A stretch of 64,000 nt of DNA from Denitratimonas tolerans. GTDB taxonomy: Bacteria > Pseudomonadota > Gammaproteobacteria > Xanthomonadales > Xanthomonadaceae. Every line of letters begins with the position of its first letter. Position 1 is the stretch's first letter. A program made the position numbers and the translations under genes. The notes below the pieces were generated by a model that saw only the letters and a list, made by a program, of their open reading frames with translations, searched no databases and was not told the DNA's origin. The stretch lies in contig NZ_JBBDHC010000007.1 in NCBI RefSeq assembly GCF_037203605.1, positions 115,366 through 179,365 of the forward strand, read 5' to 3'. Shown here one piece after another: positions 18,440 through 27,425 of this stretch.

Positions 18440-19372
18440 TCACCCTGCGGGAAGTCGCTCCACAGCCGCTGCGCCCAGGGTTTGCACCAGCCAGTCTTCG
18501 ATCAGCCGGCGCGAAACCGAGATCGGCGGCGGCAGGCGCACTTCGTCTGCACCGATCGCGGTGACGAGTTCCCCGGCCGCGAACCAGCGCGCGTCTTCGA
18601 GCTCGTCGCCCACGCGGATGGTCGGATCGTCCACCGTGGCGCGGAAGCCGACCATCAGCGCGCCGGGAAAAGGCCAGGGTTGGGAGGAGTGATAGTGCAC
18701 CCGGTCGAGCGTGACGCCGGCTTCTTCGCCGACCTCGCGCCGCACCGCGTCTTCCAGCGATTCGCCCGGCTCGACGAAACCGGCGAGGGTGGACCAGCGC
18801 CGCTCGGGCCAGCTGCGCTGGCGCCCGAGCAGGGCGCGGTCGCCGTCGGACACCAGCACGATGATGGCCGCGTCGGTGCGCGGAAACTGCTGCAGCGCGC
18901 AGTCCGGATTGCGGCAGCGCGCGCAGTGGCCGGCGCGTACCAGTTCGGTGGCCGCGCCGCAGGCACCGCAATGGCGCGCGCGGCTTTGCCAGAGCAGCAG
19001 GGCCTTGGCATAGGCGAATACGCCGGAGAGGAATCCGGGCCACTGTGCCGCGGCGCGGCGCAGGCCGATGTGCGGCGCGCCGGCCAGACGTCCGGGCGGC
19101 AGGCATTCGGCGGGCAGGGCAAACCAGGCGGCTTCTCCCGACGTGTGTCCGAGGAAGCTGGCGGCATCCAGCATCGCTTCACCCAAGTCTGCGCCGCGCA
19201 GCCAGCGCGGGCCGGCGTCGTCCCCCGGCGCATGGCCTTCGAAGTCGACGATGGCCACGTGCGCCGAGGGCCAAAGCGCACGCAGCGCGTCCGGCGACAG
19301 GCGCGTGAGTTCGGCGCGGTCCAGCGCAAGCCCGGCGAAGTGATTGCGCAGGCTGGGTTCGGAGCGATCCAC
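18440..19372 (-). CDS. nudC: NAD(+) diphosphatase / NAD-decapping Nudix hydrolase NudC
   Basis: NudC hydrolyses NADH to NMNH and AMP and removes NAD caps from RNA. The 310-residue protein has a variable N-terminal domain, a four-Cys zinc ribbon (HCGACGAATELVRAGHCARC, about 135-155), and a Nudix box GFVEPGESLEDAVRREVGEEAGV (about 200-222). The subfamily signature SQPWPFPGALMVGF follows directly and distinguishes NudC from other Nudix enzymes. It is encoded near nadE on the same strand, so NAD synthesis and breakdown genes are neighbours. The start at 19372 gives the conserved length. Confidence 0.93.
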   Translation of the reverse strand: MDRSEPSLRNHFAGLALDRAELTRLSPDALRALWPSAHVAIVDFEGHAPGDDAGPRWLRGADLGEAMLDAASFLGHTSGEAAWFALPAECLPPGRLAGAPHIGLRRAAAQWPGFLSGVFAYAKALLLWQSRARHCGACGAATELVRAGHCARCRNPDCALQQFPRTDAAIIVLVSDGDRALLGRQRSWPERRWSTLAGFVEPGESLEDAVRREVGEEAGVTLDRVHYHSSQPWPFPGALMVGFRATVDDPTIRVGDELEDARWFAAGELVTAIGADEVRLPPPISVSRRLIEDWLVQTLGAAAVERLPAG

Positions 19373-19393
19373 GGTGCGGCGCGGCCTGCGCGT

Positions 19394-19771
19394 TCAGGCC
19401 GAGAAGGAGGACCCGCAGCCGCAGGTGGTCTTGGCGTTCGGATTGCGGATCACGAACTGCGCACCCTGCAGGCTTTCGGCGTAGTCCACCTCGGCCCCGT
19501 GCAGGTATTGCAGGCTCAGTGGATCGACCAGCAGCACCGCGCCGTCGCGTTCCACCGCGATGTCGTCCTCGGCCTGCTCTTCGTCGAATTCGAAGCCGTA
19601 CTGGAAGCCCGAGCAGCCACCGCCGGAAATGTAGACGCGCAGCTTGAGATCGGCGTTGCTTTCCTCGCGGATCAGCTCGCCGACCTTGGCGGCCGCCAGG
19701 GCGCTGAAGCGAATCGGCGCCGCTGCGGCGGCGGGAGCGGTGCCGGGCAAGGGGAGGGACTGGATGTGCAT
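19394..19771 (-). CDS. erpA: A-type iron-sulfur cluster carrier ErpA
   Basis: The 125-residue protein is an A-type carrier that delivers [Fe-S] clusters to apo-proteins. The three conserved Cys are in ISGGGCSGFQYGFEFDE (about 55-70) and in the C-terminal TCGCGSSFSA. The PIRFSALAAAKVGELIREE start of the domain follows a Pro/Ala-rich extension of about 18 residues. The start at ATG 19769-19771 is likely; the frame is open further upstream. It lies 55 bases downstream of the bactofilin gene on the same strand. ErpA is favoured over IscA because no isc genes are near, but the two are hard to separate. Confidence 0.88.
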   Translation of the reverse strand: MHIQSLPLPGTAPAAAAAPIRFSALAAAKVGELIREESNADLKLRVYISGGGCSGFQYGFEFDEEQAEDDIAVERDGAVLLVDPLSLQYLHGAEVDYAESLQGAQFVIRNPNAKTTCGCGSSFSA

Positions 19772-19826
19772 AAGCGCAAGGATAGGACAGCGCGCGGGGA
19801 AAATCTCGCGCGCGGCCCGCTCCCGG

Positions 19827-20249
19827 TCAGGTGGCAGTGGCGTTTTCCGCCCCGGGGCCGGTGAGCTGGCGCGGCTTGCCGTCGTCATGGATCAGGCGGC
19901 CGGTCACGGTGGCTCCGGCGATCATTTCCACCACGGCGTAATAGATGTTGCCCTCGACCCGCGCGGTGGGTCCCAGTTCGACGCGCTGACCGGCGTGCAC
20001 GTCGCCGACCAGGGTGCCGTTGAGGATGATCACCGGCGCGCGCACCTCGCCCTCGATGCGGCCCGCTTCGGCCAGGGTCAGCACCGCGCCGGGGCCGTCG
20101 GCGGCTGCGGTGACCGCGCCATGGATCGCGCCGTCCACGTACAGACCGCCGCTGAACTCCACATCGCCGCGGATGCTGACCTGCGAGCCGATCAGGGTCT
20201 CCACGCTGCCGACAGCGCGCGGGGTCTTTTTCTTTTCACCAAATACCAT
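19827..20249 (-). CDS. Bactofilin (polymer-forming cytoskeletal protein)
   Basis: The 140-residue protein is a bactofilin: a short basic N-terminal tail (MVFGEKKKTPRA) and a right-handed beta-helix core of hydrophobic/glycine repeats. Repeats include SIRGDVEFSGGLYVDGAIHGAV, EGEVRAPVIILNGTLVGDVHAG and ARVEGNIYYAVVEMIAGATVTGRL. Bactofilins self-assemble into filaments that position cell-wall or polar factors. The gene starts 3 bases after the DUF6776 gene stop and precedes erpA, so the three are probably co-transcribed. Confidence 0.92.
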   Translation of the reverse strand: MVFGEKKKTPRAVGSVETLIGSQVSIRGDVEFSGGLYVDGAIHGAVTAAADGPGAVLTLAEAGRIEGEVRAPVIILNGTLVGDVHAGQRVELGPTARVEGNIYYAVVEMIAGATVTGRLIHDDGKPRQLTGPGAENATAT

Positions 20250-20252
20250 GGG

Positions 20253-20981
20253 TCAGGACACTCCGGAGGAAGAGGCGTCGGGCCAGGGCACGACCTGTTC
20301 GGTCTGGCCCTGGTTGGAACGGACGTTCACCCGCACGCGATGCGGAATAAAATCCGGCGGCAGCGCGATGCTGCCTTCGATCTGCTGGAAATACTTGAAG
20401 GAGAACGGCAGCGCCGCCGCATCGGGCTTCTGGACCAGGTCGGTCCACTCCAGAGTGCGCAGCGCGCCGCCCTGCGAGCCCTCCACCTGCAGGGTGAAGC
20501 TGCCCTTGCTGATCGCCGCCTTCTTCAGGTTCTGGGTCAGGATGAGCAGATACCGCCAGCCGCCGTCGCCCAGAGGCTCGAGCGAAAGACTGTGCACCGC
20601 GAGGGGTTGGCGCTGGGCGGTGTTGCCGGCGAGGCGCTCGAAGAAAGCCACATCGTTGCGCAGGGACGCCAGTTCGGCGTCGCGTTCGGCCAGGGTGTCC
20701 TGCAGCGCGCGCGCGGCATCGCGTTCGACCTGGGCCGAGCGCTCCAGCGTGGTCTGCTTCTGGATCAGGCGATCGATGCGCTGCAGCGACTTGGCGTGCT
20801 CTTCCTGCAAAGCGTCGAGCCCATCACGCAGTGCGCCGGCATCCGGCGAGGCCCAGCGCGCGCCGGACCACGCCGCGACGGCCACCGTGGCGATCCAGAC
20901 CAGCACCAGCAGCACGGCGCGCCAGCGTGCGCCGGGGCGATTCTCGGTGATGATCAGGCGGGGTCGGGAACGAGGAGGCAT
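20253..20981 (-). CDS. DUF6776-type membrane-anchored coiled-coil protein
   Basis: The 242-residue protein has one N-terminal membrane helix (about 20-40), a long heptad-rich coiled coil (about 48-115, with LRDGLDALQEEHAKSLQRID and repeated Leu/Ala spacing), and a C-terminal beta-rich periplasmic domain (HSLSLEPLGDGGWRYLLILTQ, VRVNVRSNQGQTEQVVPWPD). It resembles the DUF6776 family, which has no known function. It lies upstream of and 3 bases from the bactofilin gene. A membrane partner or anchor for the bactofilin filament is a reasonable inference, not shown by the sequence. Confidence 0.75.
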   Translation of the reverse strand: MPPRSRPRLIITENRPGARWRAVLLVLVWIATVAVAAWSGARWASPDAGALRDGLDALQEEHAKSLQRIDRLIQKQTTLERSAQVERDAARALQDTLAERDAELASLRNDVAFFERLAGNTAQRQPLAVHSLSLEPLGDGGWRYLLILTQNLKKAAISKGSFTLQVEGSQGGALRTLEWTDLVQKPDAAALPFSFKYFQQIEGSIALPPDFIPHRVRVNVRSNQGQTEQVVPWPDASSSGVS

Positions 20982-21064
20982 CGGCGGCGCAGGCAGGCGG
21001 GGCGCGGCGTGAAACGGCCAGTCAGTTAGCCACCGCGACGCCAGCGCGTCAACCGGGCGGAGCC

Positions 21065-21070
21065 TATACT
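21065..21070 (+). promoter_or_regulatory. Candidate -10 element for the DUF4126 gene
   Basis: TATACT in the context AGCCTATACTCG lies about 66 bases before the ATG at 21136. It is in the divergent region with the DUF6776 gene. No clear -35 is visible. Confidence 0.4.
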
Positions 21071-21135
21071 CGTGCCGTCACGGAGGATCCGGCGCGCGCA
21101 TTCCGGGACCTGCATCCATGCACGAGGAGAAGGCA

Positions 21136-21744
21136 ATGAGCGAGGCACAGGTGTTCGCGCTGGGTATCACTCTGGCCTGGCTGGCCGGCATTCGCGCCTA
21201 CCTGACCGTGTTCGGACTGGGACTGGCCGGCTACTTCGGATGGATCGAACTGCCCGGCGCGCTGGCCCTGTGCCAGTCGCCCTGGGTGCTGGGCGTTTCC
21301 GGCCTGCTGGCCGTGGTCGAGTTCGGCACCGACAAGATCCCGGGCGTGGATTCGGTCTGGGATCTGCTGCAGACGGTGCTGCGGGTTCCCGCCGGTGCCT
21401 TTCTGGCCAGCGCGGCGCTGGCTGGCCCCGAGGGCGAAATGGCGCTGGGTTGGGCCGCGGCCGGCGGCGGCGCGGCCCTGCTCAGCCATTCGCTCAAGTC
21501 CGGTGCCCGTGCGGTACTCAATACCTCGCCCGAGCCGGTCAGCAACCTGGTCACCTCGGTGGGCGAGGACACGCTGGCGCTTGGGACGCTGGCGCTGGTG
21601 TTCGCACATCCCTGGCTGGCGCTGGGCCTGCTCCTGTCGCTGACGATCGGGGCCGCGCTGGTGGTCTTCTGGCTGGCGCGCCGGGTCTGGCGTTGGCGCT
21701 CGCGTCAGCCCCGGCCTGACAGCGGCAATCCGGCGCGGGTATAG
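21136..21744 (+). CDS. DUF4126 membrane protein
   Basis: The 202-residue protein has about five hydrophobic segments (MSEAQVFALGITLAWLAGIR, AYLTVFGLGLAGYFG, VLGVSGLLAVVEFGTDKIPG, an Ala/Gly-rich central helix and a C-terminal helix). The EFGTDKIPGVDSVWD and SHSLKSGARAVLNTSPEPVSN blocks are typical of DUF4126. Function is unknown. I favour ATG 21136 because GAGGAGAAGG precedes it; an in-frame ATG at 21118 has no such site. It ends 33 bases before the response-regulator gene. That gene may have its own -10 at 21740-21745. Confidence 0.8.
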   Translation: MSEAQVFALGITLAWLAGIRAYLTVFGLGLAGYFGWIELPGALALCQSPWVLGVSGLLAVVEFGTDKIPGVDSVWDLLQTVLRVPAGAFLASAALAGPEGEMALGWAAAGGGAALLSHSLKSGARAVLNTSPEPVSNLVTSVGEDTLALGTLALVFAHPWLALGLLLSLTIGAALVVFWLARRVWRWRSRQPRPDSGNPARV

Positions 21745-21745
21745 T
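21740..21745 (+). promoter_or_regulatory. Candidate -10 element for the response-regulator/hybrid-kinase operon
   Basis: TATAGT in the context GGGTATAGTCAC overlaps the last codons of the DUF4126 gene, 32 bases before the ATG at 21778. Position and sequence fit a sigma-70 -10. The -35 region is unconvincing. Confidence 0.4.
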
Positions 21746-21777
21746 CACACCGTTCAGGGGAGGAAGCGCGCCGCACC

Positions 21778-24700
21778 ATGCACCTGCAGGCTGATCCGGC
21801 AGACACGACGTTCCGCTCACCCGTGTTTGCCGCCTACTACGCCCAACGCCTCCGTGAGGTGCGCGCGCGCATCGTGCACCTGTGCGGGCAGGCGTGGGAT
21901 GTCAATTCGGTGTGGCTGCTGCAGCGCGACCTGGTCCGGTTGCTGGATCAGGCGTCCAGTGCCGAGCCGCAGTTCGACTCCGTTGCGCTGCTGTCCCTGA
22001 GCGAAGCCGTCGGGGCGGCGCTGGCGCAGCCGGGCGCGCCCGATGCCGAGTCCCGCAGCACCCTGCTGGCGCTGCTCGGGGCGCTCGAGTCCGGGCAGGA
22101 CGACGGTCGCCCGGCCGGCCTGGAGGTTCGCCGCAGCGAGAACGACCGCATCGAGGTGCCGCCCGCGGGGTTCTGGCGGCGCTGGGTCGACGATGCGCCA
22201 CCGCAGTCGTGGTCCGAGACGGACGCGGATCCGGACGGCGGCGACGCCGATCTGCTCGGCCTCGCCGAGGTCGACGTGAGCCTGCTGCTTGCCGATGCGG
22301 GCGCCGGCGGCGCGGGTTCGAAGCTCGAGATCGTGCACGAGCGCATCGCGCCGCACTATGCCGCCGAGCCCGGACCGGAGCGGGGTGGATTCGAGCCGCC
22401 CGACGATTTCATCGAAGCCGCCGCCAGCCCGGAGCGGTCCGACGACTATGACTGGGATCTGGGCACCACGCGACCGGCGCCGGTGCCGGACCGATCGCTG
22501 GATGCGTTCTGGGAGGCGACCCGCGCCGCGCCGCCGGCCGCGGCACCGCTGCCGCCCCGGCCGGCGCCTGCGCCCGAGGCGGCCGTCGCTGCTGCGACGC
22601 CGGTGGCCGCGCCCGCCCGCGCGGCGCCGTCCGCGCCCGCGTCCGTGCCAAGGCCCGCGCCGCGCCCTGCGCCATCGTCTGCCGCTGCCGCCGAAGCGCC
22701 GCGCCCCACCCTGGTGTCCGGCGCCGGCACGCGCATCTATCACCTGACCGCGAGCGGCGAGCTGGCGATCGACCTGGACCAGCGCCTGGAAGCCCTGGGC
22801 TATGAGCTGGAGCTGCTGGAGAACGCCGAGGAGCTGGGTGAGGTGCTGGGTGCGCTGACGCCCGACATCGTGGTCATCGACGCCGAATTCGAAGCCGACC
22901 TGGAGCGGGTGGCCGGCGCGCTGCGCACCGCGCGGCAGAAGGCCAACGGTCCGATTCGCCTGATGGTGCTGTGCCAGGCCGACACCATGGCCTCGCGCAT
23001 CGCGGCGCGGCGCGCCGGCGCGGACGCGCTGCTGTTCGGCACGCAGACCTCCGACGCCGTGCTGGCGCGGATCGAGCAGCTCGTGCGTGCCGGTGCCGAT
23101 GACCGCTATCGCATCCTGATCGTGGAAGACGACCATGCCCAGGGCCTGTTCGCCGAGTCGATCCTGCGCAATGCCGGGATGGAGGCCGAGGTGGTGGAGG
23201 ATGGCCTGCGCGTGATGGAGGCCATGCAGCGTTTCCAGCCGGATCTGGTGCTGATGGACCTCTACATGCCCGATTGCAACGGTGCCGAACTGACCGCGCT
23301 GATCCGCGAGCGCGACGAGTTCCTGCATACGCCGATCGTGTTCCTGTCCGGCGAGAGCGACGAGGACAAGCACTACGAAGCGCTCAGCGCCGGCGGCGAT
23401 GATTTCCTGTCCAAGCCGATCCGCCCCCGGCACCTGATCGCGGCGGTGACCAACCGCGTGCGGCGGGCGCGCTCGATCCGCGGGCGCGCGGCGCAGGTGG
23501 CCAAGCCCGAACCGTTCGACAGCGGCACCGGTCTGCACTTCCGCGCCGCCATGCTGGAGCGCCTGGAGCAGGCGCTGGTCGAGGCCGAGCCGTCGCGGCG
23601 TCGCGGCGGGGTGATGTTCCTGGGCGTGGAAAACGTACCCGTCTTGCGTCAGAGGCTGGGGCTGACCACGGCCGAGGAGCTGCTGGAGGACGTGGCGCAG
23701 TTCATCGTGGCGCAGCTCGGATCCGGTGCCATGGCCAGCCGCTACGGTGATGGCTGCTTCCTGATCTTCGATGCCGCCGCCGACATCGAGCAGCTGCGTG
23801 CCGACGGCGAGCAGCTGCGCGAGGCCATTCGCCAGCATTCCTTCGAAACGCCTCGGGAAAATGTCCGGCTCGATCTGGTCGTCGGTGCCGCGGATTTGCG
23901 CCTGCCCTACGCCGACGCTGCGGCGATCCTCAATGCCGCCGAGCACGCATCGCGGATGGAGGAGCCTGCGCCCCGGCCGGCCGTGTCGGTACCGCCGCCG
24001 TCGGCACCCGCCGCGCCGGAGCACGGGCAGTCGGCGCGGGTCCTTGCGCTGCTGGACGATGCCTTCCAGCCGGGCCGGCTGGATCTGGACTTCCAGCCGA
24101 TCGTCGCGCTGCAGGGCGGCGAACAGGCGCAGTACCAGACCCTGCTGCGCCTGCATGCGCCCGATGGCGAGATGATTCCGGCCAGCGCGCTGCTGCCGGT
24201 AGTGCGTCGCGCCGGACGCCTGCCGGAGTTCGATCGCTGGGTGCTGGCGCGGGCGCTGGAGGTGATCGCCAACCGCATGGCCATGGCCAGGAGCGTGACG
24301 CTCTTCGTCAACCAGTCGGTGGAGGCCCTGTGCCAGGACGGTTACGTCACCTGGATGGCCGAGCGGATCTCCGGCCCCGGACAGCTCGGGGAATCCCTGG
24401 TGGTCGAGATCGATGCCGACGAAATCGGCCTCGACCTGGATCGGGTGCATGCGGTGTGCACCGATCTTGTCGTGCGCGGCGTGCGCTTTTGCCTGAGCCG
24501 CTATCGCGGCAGCGAAGACCAGGACGGCATCCTCCACGTGCTGCCGGTTGATCTGGTCAAGGTCGCCCCCGACCTGATCACCCGACTGGGCGACAGCGAG
24601 CAGCGCAGTGCGTTCAACCGGCTCGTCGACCACATGCACGACCGCGCCGTGGGTGTCGTCGCCCCGCGCGTCGAGGATACGCGCACCGCGGCGGTGCTCT

Positions 24701-24789
24701 GGATGTCGGGCATCGACTTCATCCAGGGGAACCTGGTGCAGTCGGCCGGCAGTTCGCTGGACTTCGACTTCAATTCGGCGGTGCTCTGA
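21778..24789 (+). CDS. Multidomain response regulator with degenerate GGDEF and EAL domains
   Basis: The 1003-residue protein begins with an unrecognised domain of about 105 residues. An acidic linker, then a long Pro/Ala-rich linker (about 245-315), leads to a receiver-like fold without the usual acidic pocket (about 322-435). A canonical receiver follows (about 441-565; VEDD, phosphoacceptor Asp494 in LVLMDLYMP, Lys in FLSKP). Then come a GGDEF-like domain (about 600-735), where the signature reads SRYGDGCFLIF, and an EAL-like domain (about 765-1000), where the Glu-Ala-Leu site reads YQTLLRLHA. Neither cyclic-di-GMP active site looks usable, so a nucleotide-sensing or scaffold role is likelier. 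It overlaps the hybrid kinase gene by the ATGA at its end. Confidence 0.88.
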   Translation: MHLQADPADTTFRSPVFAAYYAQRLREVRARIVHLCGQAWDVNSVWLLQRDLVRLLDQASSAEPQFDSVALLSLSEAVGAALAQPGAPDAESRSTLLALLGALESGQDDGRPAGLEVRRSENDRIEVPPAGFWRRWVDDAPPQSWSETDADPDGGDADLLGLAEVDVSLLLADAGAGGAGSKLEIVHERIAPHYAAEPGPERGGFEPPDDFIEAAASPERSDDYDWDLGTTRPAPVPDRSLDAFWEATRAAPPAAAPLPPRPAPAPEAAVAAATPVAAPARAAPSAPASVPRPAPRPAPSSAAAAEAPRPTLVSGAGTRIYHLTASGELAIDLDQRLEALGYELELLENAEELGEVLGALTPDIVVIDAEFEADLERVAGALRTARQKANGPIRLMVLCQADTMASRIAARRAGADALLFGTQTSDAVLARIEQLVRAGADDRYRILIVEDDHAQGLFAESILRNAGMEAEVVEDGLRVMEAMQRFQPDLVLMDLYMPDCNGAELTALIRERDEFLHTPIVFLSGESDEDKHYEALSAGGDDFLSKPIRPRHLIAAVTNRVRRARSIRGRAAQVAKPEPFDSGTGLHFRAAMLERLEQALVEAEPSRRRGGVMFLGVENVPVLRQRLGLTTAEELLEDVAQFIVAQLGSGAMASRYGDGCFLIFDAAADIEQLRADGEQLREAIRQHSFETPRENVRLDLVVGAADLRLPYADAAAILNAAEHASRMEEPAPRPAVSVPPPSAPAAPEHGQSARVLALLDDAFQPGRLDLDFQPIVALQGGEQAQYQTLLRLHAPDGEMIPASALLPVVRRAGRLPEFDRWVLARALEVIANRMAMARSVTLFVNQSVEALCQDGYVTWMAERISGPGQLGESLVVEIDADEIGLDLDRVHAVCTDLVVRGVRFCLSRYRGSEDQDGILHVLPVDLVKVAPDLITRLGDSEQRSAFNRLVDHMHDRAVGVVAPRVEDTRTAAVLWMSGIDFIQGNLVQSAGSSLDFDFNSAVL

Positions 24790-27392
24790 TGCACGGTGCC
24801 CGGTGGTTGGCACTTCTGGGATGCGGCGTCGCGCTGGCGGCGGGGCTGGCGGCGCTGGCGCAGCCGGCGCATGCCATGGTTCTGGCCCTGGTGGCGGCGA
24901 TCGGAGCCGGGCTCGGCTTCGCCGGCACCCTGCTGTCGCCGCGCGGTGCGGCGGGCGCGCCAGCGCCGGTGGCCGCGCCGGCCGCGCCCAGGCAGGGCGC
25001 GAGGCCTGCGGGAACGGCCGAAGAAGGCGAACTGCGCGCGGAGCTGGAGCGGCACCGCGCGCTGGAACAGGAATTGACCCGCGCCAAGCAGGAGGCCGAG
25101 GCCGCCACGATGGCCAAGGGCGAGTTCCTTGCCACCATGAGCCACGAGATCCGCACCCCGCTCAATGGCGTCATCCCGCTGCTGGACCTGATGCTCTCGA
25201 CCGACCTGTCGCCCGATCAGCGCGACTACCTAACGACCGCCTACAGCTCCTCGCGCGAGCTTTTGCGCATCGTCGACGACATCCTCGACTATTCCAAGCT
25301 CGACGCCCAGAAACTGCGGTTGGAGAACGTCGGGGTCAACCTCAAGGAGCTGGCCATCAGCGTCCTGCGGCTGCTGGAAAAGAGCGCCGAGGCCAAGGAT
25401 CTGCGCCTGGGCCTTGCGATCGATCCCAAGGTCCGGCTGGCGGTGCGCGGCGACCCGGTGCGGCTGCGCCAGGTGCTCACCAATCTGGTCAGCAACGCCA
25501 TCAAGTTCACCGATCGCGGCAGCGTCAGTGTGCACATCACCCAGCCCGGCGCGACCCGCACCCGCAACAAGCTCCGCTTTGAAGTGCGCGATACCGGCAT
25601 TGGCATCGAGCGCGAGGCCGCCGCGCACCTGTTCCAGCCGTTTTCACAGGCCGATGCCTCCACCACGCGCACCTTCGGCGGTACCGGCCTGGGTCTGGCC
25701 ATCTGCAAGCGCATCGTCACCTTGATGGATGGCACGATCGGCGTGGACTCCACGCCGGGCAAGGGCGCGACCTTCTGGTTCGAAGTGTCGCTCGACAAGG
25801 CCCCGGGCGACATCGAGGGCGGCGCGACGAGCGATCTGGCCAGCACCCGCGTGCTCGTAGTGACCGCCGACGTCAGTCAGCAGCGCCGCCTTGGCGCGCT
25901 GATGCAGCAATGGGGCGTCAGCTTCGTACACGCGGGCAACACGCAGGAGGCGCTGGCGCGGCTGCGCGCCACGCTGGCACCGGGGCAGCGCGGGTTCAGC
26001 CTGGTGCTCGTGGACGCCGCCTCCATTCCGAACACGGTTCGCGCGCTGCACCGCACCCTGGCCCGTGAAACCCGGCCCGACCAGACCGTGCGCGTCTACC
26101 TGCGCGGGGAAGATGCGCTGCCCGGAGAACTCGGCGCGACCCCGGGCTTCCACGTGCTGATGCGCGACGGCGATGACCGCGACCTGCGGCTGCGACTGGC
26201 CGCCCTGCTGGATGCCTCGACCGAGGAAGTCGTCGGGACCACCATGGATGCCGCCGTTCCCGGCGGGCTGGACGAACTGGCGGTGGCCGGCTCGGGCGAG
26301 TCCGCGGTGATCGAGGTTGCCCGCCTGGAGCCGGTGGCCGATCCGCTGCAGGACGTTCGAGTGATGCCTGCGGCGGAAGCGCGCGGATCTGCCGGGCCTG
26401 CCGCTGCTGCCGAATCGGCTGCGCCGAAGCCGGCAGGCGGAACCGCCGCGCTCACGACCGCAGCCCGCACGCCGCCCCCGGCACCGCGCGCGGAACCGGC
26501 GGCGGGTGCCTCGGCCGCGGTACCGGGAGGCCGGGTGCTCTTGGTGGAAGACAATCCGGTCAACCGCCAGGTCGCGCAGCGCCTCCTGAGCCTGGCCGGC
26601 ATCGCCTTCGACAGCGCCGAGAACGGCAAGGAGGCGCTCGACAAGATGAACGCCGGAAACTACGTGTCGGTGCTGATGGATTGCCAGATGCCGATCATGG
26701 ACGGCTACGCCGCCACCCGCCAGCGGCGGCAGCACGAGAAGGCAAACCGGCTCCCGCGCCTGCCGATCATCGCCATGACCGCCAACGCGATGCTGGGTGA
26801 TCGCGAGAAGTGCCTGGACGCGGGCATGGACGACTACCTGTCCAAGCCGCTCAATCGCGCCCTGCTGGAAACCACGCTGCGCGGCTGGATGGCAACCCGT
26901 TCCGCCGCGGCGGCGAAGCCAGCGGCCGCTGCGCCGCGCGCCGCCCCTGTCGCCGCCCCTGTCGTCGCAGCGCAGGCCGCCCGACCCGCGCCCGGCGCGC
27001 GTACGCCGCCGACCGCCATCCGTGCGCGTGCCGCCGTGGCACCGCCGGTGTCCGCCGCGCCACCGATCGACAGGGAAATCCTCGATGAGCTGCGCGACAT
27101 CATGGGTGCGGAATTCGGCTCCCTGGTGCGGGCCTTCCTCGACGATGCGCCGGCCGTGATCCGGCGCATCCAGACGCATGCCGCAGAAGGCAACAGTCCG
27201 GCGCTTGCCGGCTTGGCGCACACCCTGAAATCGACCAGCGCCAACCTCGGCGCGCGGGTCTTGTCGGGCCTGGCGCGCAGCATGGAACAGGACGCGCGCC
27301 AAGGCATGGTCATGGACGCCTCGCGCCGCGCCGACGCGATGGCCGCGGAGTTCGAACGCGCGGCCGTGGTGCTGCGTTCCCAGATCGGTTGA
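24789..27392 (+). CDS. Hybrid sensor histidine kinase (HisKA-HATPase-REC-REC-HPt)
   Basis: The 867-residue kinase has an N-terminal hydrophobic region (about 5-52, probably two helices with almost no periplasmic loop), a short coiled coil, and HisKA with His119 in FLATMSHEIRTPLNG. The HATPase has N box NLVSNAIKF and G boxes DTGIGI and GGTGLGLAI. A receiver-like domain without phosphoacceptor (about 352-470) precedes a true receiver (about 580-700; VEDNPVNRQ, Asp631 in LMDCQMPIMDG, Lys in YLSKPLN). A C-terminal HPt domain has His811 in LAHTLKSTSANLG. With no large extracellular sensor it probably reads an internal or membrane signal. The phosphorelay likely ends on the receiver of the overlapping upstream gene. 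Confidence 0.92.
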   Translation: MHGARWLALLGCGVALAAGLAALAQPAHAMVLALVAAIGAGLGFAGTLLSPRGAAGAPAPVAAPAAPRQGARPAGTAEEGELRAELERHRALEQELTRAKQEAEAATMAKGEFLATMSHEIRTPLNGVIPLLDLMLSTDLSPDQRDYLTTAYSSSRELLRIVDDILDYSKLDAQKLRLENVGVNLKELAISVLRLLEKSAEAKDLRLGLAIDPKVRLAVRGDPVRLRQVLTNLVSNAIKFTDRGSVSVHITQPGATRTRNKLRFEVRDTGIGIEREAAAHLFQPFSQADASTTRTFGGTGLGLAICKRIVTLMDGTIGVDSTPGKGATFWFEVSLDKAPGDIEGGATSDLASTRVLVVTADVSQQRRLGALMQQWGVSFVHAGNTQEALARLRATLAPGQRGFSLVLVDAASIPNTVRALHRTLARETRPDQTVRVYLRGEDALPGELGATPGFHVLMRDGDDRDLRLRLAALLDASTEEVVGTTMDAAVPGGLDELAVAGSGESAVIEVARLEPVADPLQDVRVMPAAEARGSAGPAAAAESAAPKPAGGTAALTTAARTPPPAPRAEPAAGASAAVPGGRVLLVEDNPVNRQVAQRLLSLAGIAFDSAENGKEALDKMNAGNYVSVLMDCQMPIMDGYAATRQRRQHEKANRLPRLPIIAMTANAMLGDREKCLDAGMDDYLSKPLNRALLETTLRGWMATRSAAAAKPAAAAPRAAPVAAPVVAAQAARPAPGARTPPTAIRARAAVAPPVSAAPPIDREILDELRDIMGAEFGSLVRAFLDDAPAVIRRIQTHAAEGNSPALAGLAHTLKSTSANLGARVLSGLARSMEQDARQGMVMDASRRADAMAAEFERAAVVLRSQIG

Positions 27393-27425
27393 ACGCCGGT
27401 CGCCGCCGGTGCGCGGCGTTGCGGC

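Noticed and set aside
21817..24813. Nearly 1000-codon open frame antisense to the response regulator
   Set aside because: No recognisable domain; rich in Arg, Gln and His. The plus strand has receiver, GGDEF-like and EAL-like domains.
27393..27425. Hairpin between the hybrid kinase and cysB-like genes as a terminator
   Set aside because: AACGCC and GGCGTT can pair, but the loop is long and there is no T-run, so it is too weak to annotate.
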